Source: Fodinibacter sp963763015 (lineage in GTDB: Bacteria > Actinomycetota > Actinomycetes > Actinomycetales > Dermatophilaceae). From it: a stretch of DNA of 64,000 nt. This document shows positions 63,130 through 64,000 of this stretch, in pieces; positions within the stretch are counted from its first letter, which is position 1, and the number at the start of each line of letters is the position of its first letter. The stretch spans positions 248,001 through 312,000 of the forward strand of contig CAVXML010000009.1 in the NCBI GenBank assembly GCA_963763015.1, read 5' to 3'. Under the pieces are notes generated by a model, which saw only the letters and a list, made by a program, of their open reading frames with translations, was not told where the DNA came from and searched no databases. A program made the translations under genes and the position numbers.

Positions 63130-64000
63130 GTGCAGACACTTGTCCTGACCGCATCGACCGACGGAACGGCATCGACGACCAGGGAGTCGGTCGACGCTGG
63201 AACCAGCCGGGTGGAGGCTCGGTACGGGCGGCTGTGGCGACGGCCACCGAGGCGCCAGGTGGTGGTCTCCGCCACTGCGGGCATGGTGCTCTGGGAGCCG
63301 GCCGAGACGCCCTCTCGCTGGCCGGCCTGGGCAGCGGGGGACGACGTGGTCGTGGCCTCCGTCTACGCGCCCCTCGGCCACCGGGCGATCACCGGGTCGA
63401 CCCCCCTGGAGTCGGCGCCCATCACGCTCGCCGACGAGCTGGTCCACGCTCAGCACCTGATCGAGAGGATCGCCGCACCCTTCGTGTGCGCGCGCCTCGG
63501 CCCGACCGCCGACACCCTCGACATCTTCACCGATGCCGTGGGCGTCGGACGCTTCTTCGAGGTCCGAACCCCCACCGGCTGGGTCTGGAGCAACCGGCCG
63601 CTGGCGGCCCTCCTGTTCGCCGGCATGCCGGTCGGGCCGGATGCCGAGGCGTGGCAGCAGTCGGCGGTCGCGGACGAGCTCTTCGGCCACTCGACGCCCT
63701 ACGAAGGGGTGCGGGCCATGGAACCCGCCTCTCACGTCCACTGGGACGGGCGCAGTCGACGGCGGCGGGTGACCGTGGTGGACACGTGCGCGTCGTGGGT
63801 GCCCGCAGCGTGGGGATCGGAGCGGCCGATCGACTCCATCCTCGACGCGGCCGCGGCTGACCTGCCCGACGTCGCCGCTTCCATGGCTCGGCTCTACAAG
63901 GACCCCCTGGTGGTGGACCTGACCGGCGGACGAGACTCCCGACTGATGGCTGCGGCCTTCCTCGCGAGTGGGACGGACGTGGTCCTCCACACCCACGACG
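63130..64000 (+). CDS. Asparagine-synthetase-like protein, N-terminal part (runs off window)
   Basis: The frame is open from GTG 63130 (GGGGGAA upstream) to the end, 290 residues so far. The N-terminal 230 residues resemble a degenerate Ntn glutaminase-like domain with WSNRPLAALLFAG and ELFGHSTPYEGVRAMEPASH, without the Cys 2 nucleophile of true AsnB. Near the end, PLVVDLTGGRDSRLMAAAFL is the ATP-binding PP-loop in its TGGxDSR variant. Such proteins occur in polysaccharide and peptide-modification clusters and use ATP to activate a carboxylate. The substrate depends on genes outside this window. Confidence 0.7.
   Translation, partial: MQTLVLTASTDGTASTTRESVDAGTSRVEARYGRLWRRPPRRQVVVSATAGMVLWEPAETPSRWPAWAAGDDVVVASVYAPLGHRAITGSTPLESAPITLADELVHAQHLIERIAAPFVCARLGPTADTLDIFTDAVGVGRFFEVRTPTGWVWSNRPLAALLFAGMPVGPDAEAWQQSAVADELFGHSTPYEGVRAMEPASHVHWDGRSRRRRVTVVDTCASWVPAAWGSERPIDSILDAAAADLPDVAASMARLYKDPLVVDLTGGRDSRLMAAAFLASGTDVVLHTHD

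Overview
The window is a very GC-rich chromosome segment of an actinobacterium. Gene order matches conserved actinobacterial blocks: (a) thrS, HIT phosphorylase, pgsA, PIM acyltransferase, pimA, pdxS, pdxT, yebC and ruvCAB; (b) yajC, secD, secF, relA, cyclophilin, glyoxalase-like hydrolase and hisS; (c) xerD, parA-like, scpA, scpB, rluB, cmk and der. Phosphatidylinositol-mannoside genes, many GTG starts, stop/start overlaps and about a dozen genes that look leaderless fit this. A family such as Intrasporangiaceae (Micrococcales) is my inference, not shown by the sequence.

Layout. 1-3.5 kb: end of a Na+/H+ antiporter, a DUF6325 gene with a tiny membrane protein, and a copper-type P1B ATPase behind a CsoR-like operator. 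3.5-6.2 kb: a flavoprotein plus methyltransferase pair, the likely two-step pathway for 10-methyl-branched (tuberculostearic-type) fatty acids. 6.2-10.5 kb: a TetR regulator divergent from a fadA2/fabG4/htdX-like beta-oxidation or FAS cluster. 8.9-11.9 kb: an unusual cluster of reading-frame breaks through fabG4, the MaoC gene and a secreted protein, either sequence error or decay. 12.1-18.1 kb: a possible cyclic-nucleotide module with a large cyclase-AAA-TPR protein, two metallohydrolases and a cyclic-nucleotide-binding protein. 18.2-18.7 kb: an EamA pseudogene with internal deletions.

19.9-57.8 kb is mostly core housekeeping: threonyl-tRNA synthetase, a probable structured small RNA with its own promoter and a strong hairpin terminator, PI and PIM synthesis, PLP synthase, Holliday-junction resolution behind a LexA box, Sec accessory proteins, (p)ppGpp synthetase/hydrolase, HisRS, alanine dehydrogenase, condensin ScpAB, XerD, tyrosine synthesis, Cmk and Der.

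57.9-62.2 kb is a small element integrated in tRNA-Pro(GGG). A perfect 45-bp direct repeat (3' part of the tRNA) bounds it. Inside each end lies a pair of GCACGTCAT repeats that look like integrase arm sites. It carries a truncated tyrosine integrase, small hypothetical genes, several strong hairpins, an ATP-dependent DNA ligase and a secreted small protein. After the element come a hypothetical protein and the start of an asparagine-synthetase-like gene that runs off the window.
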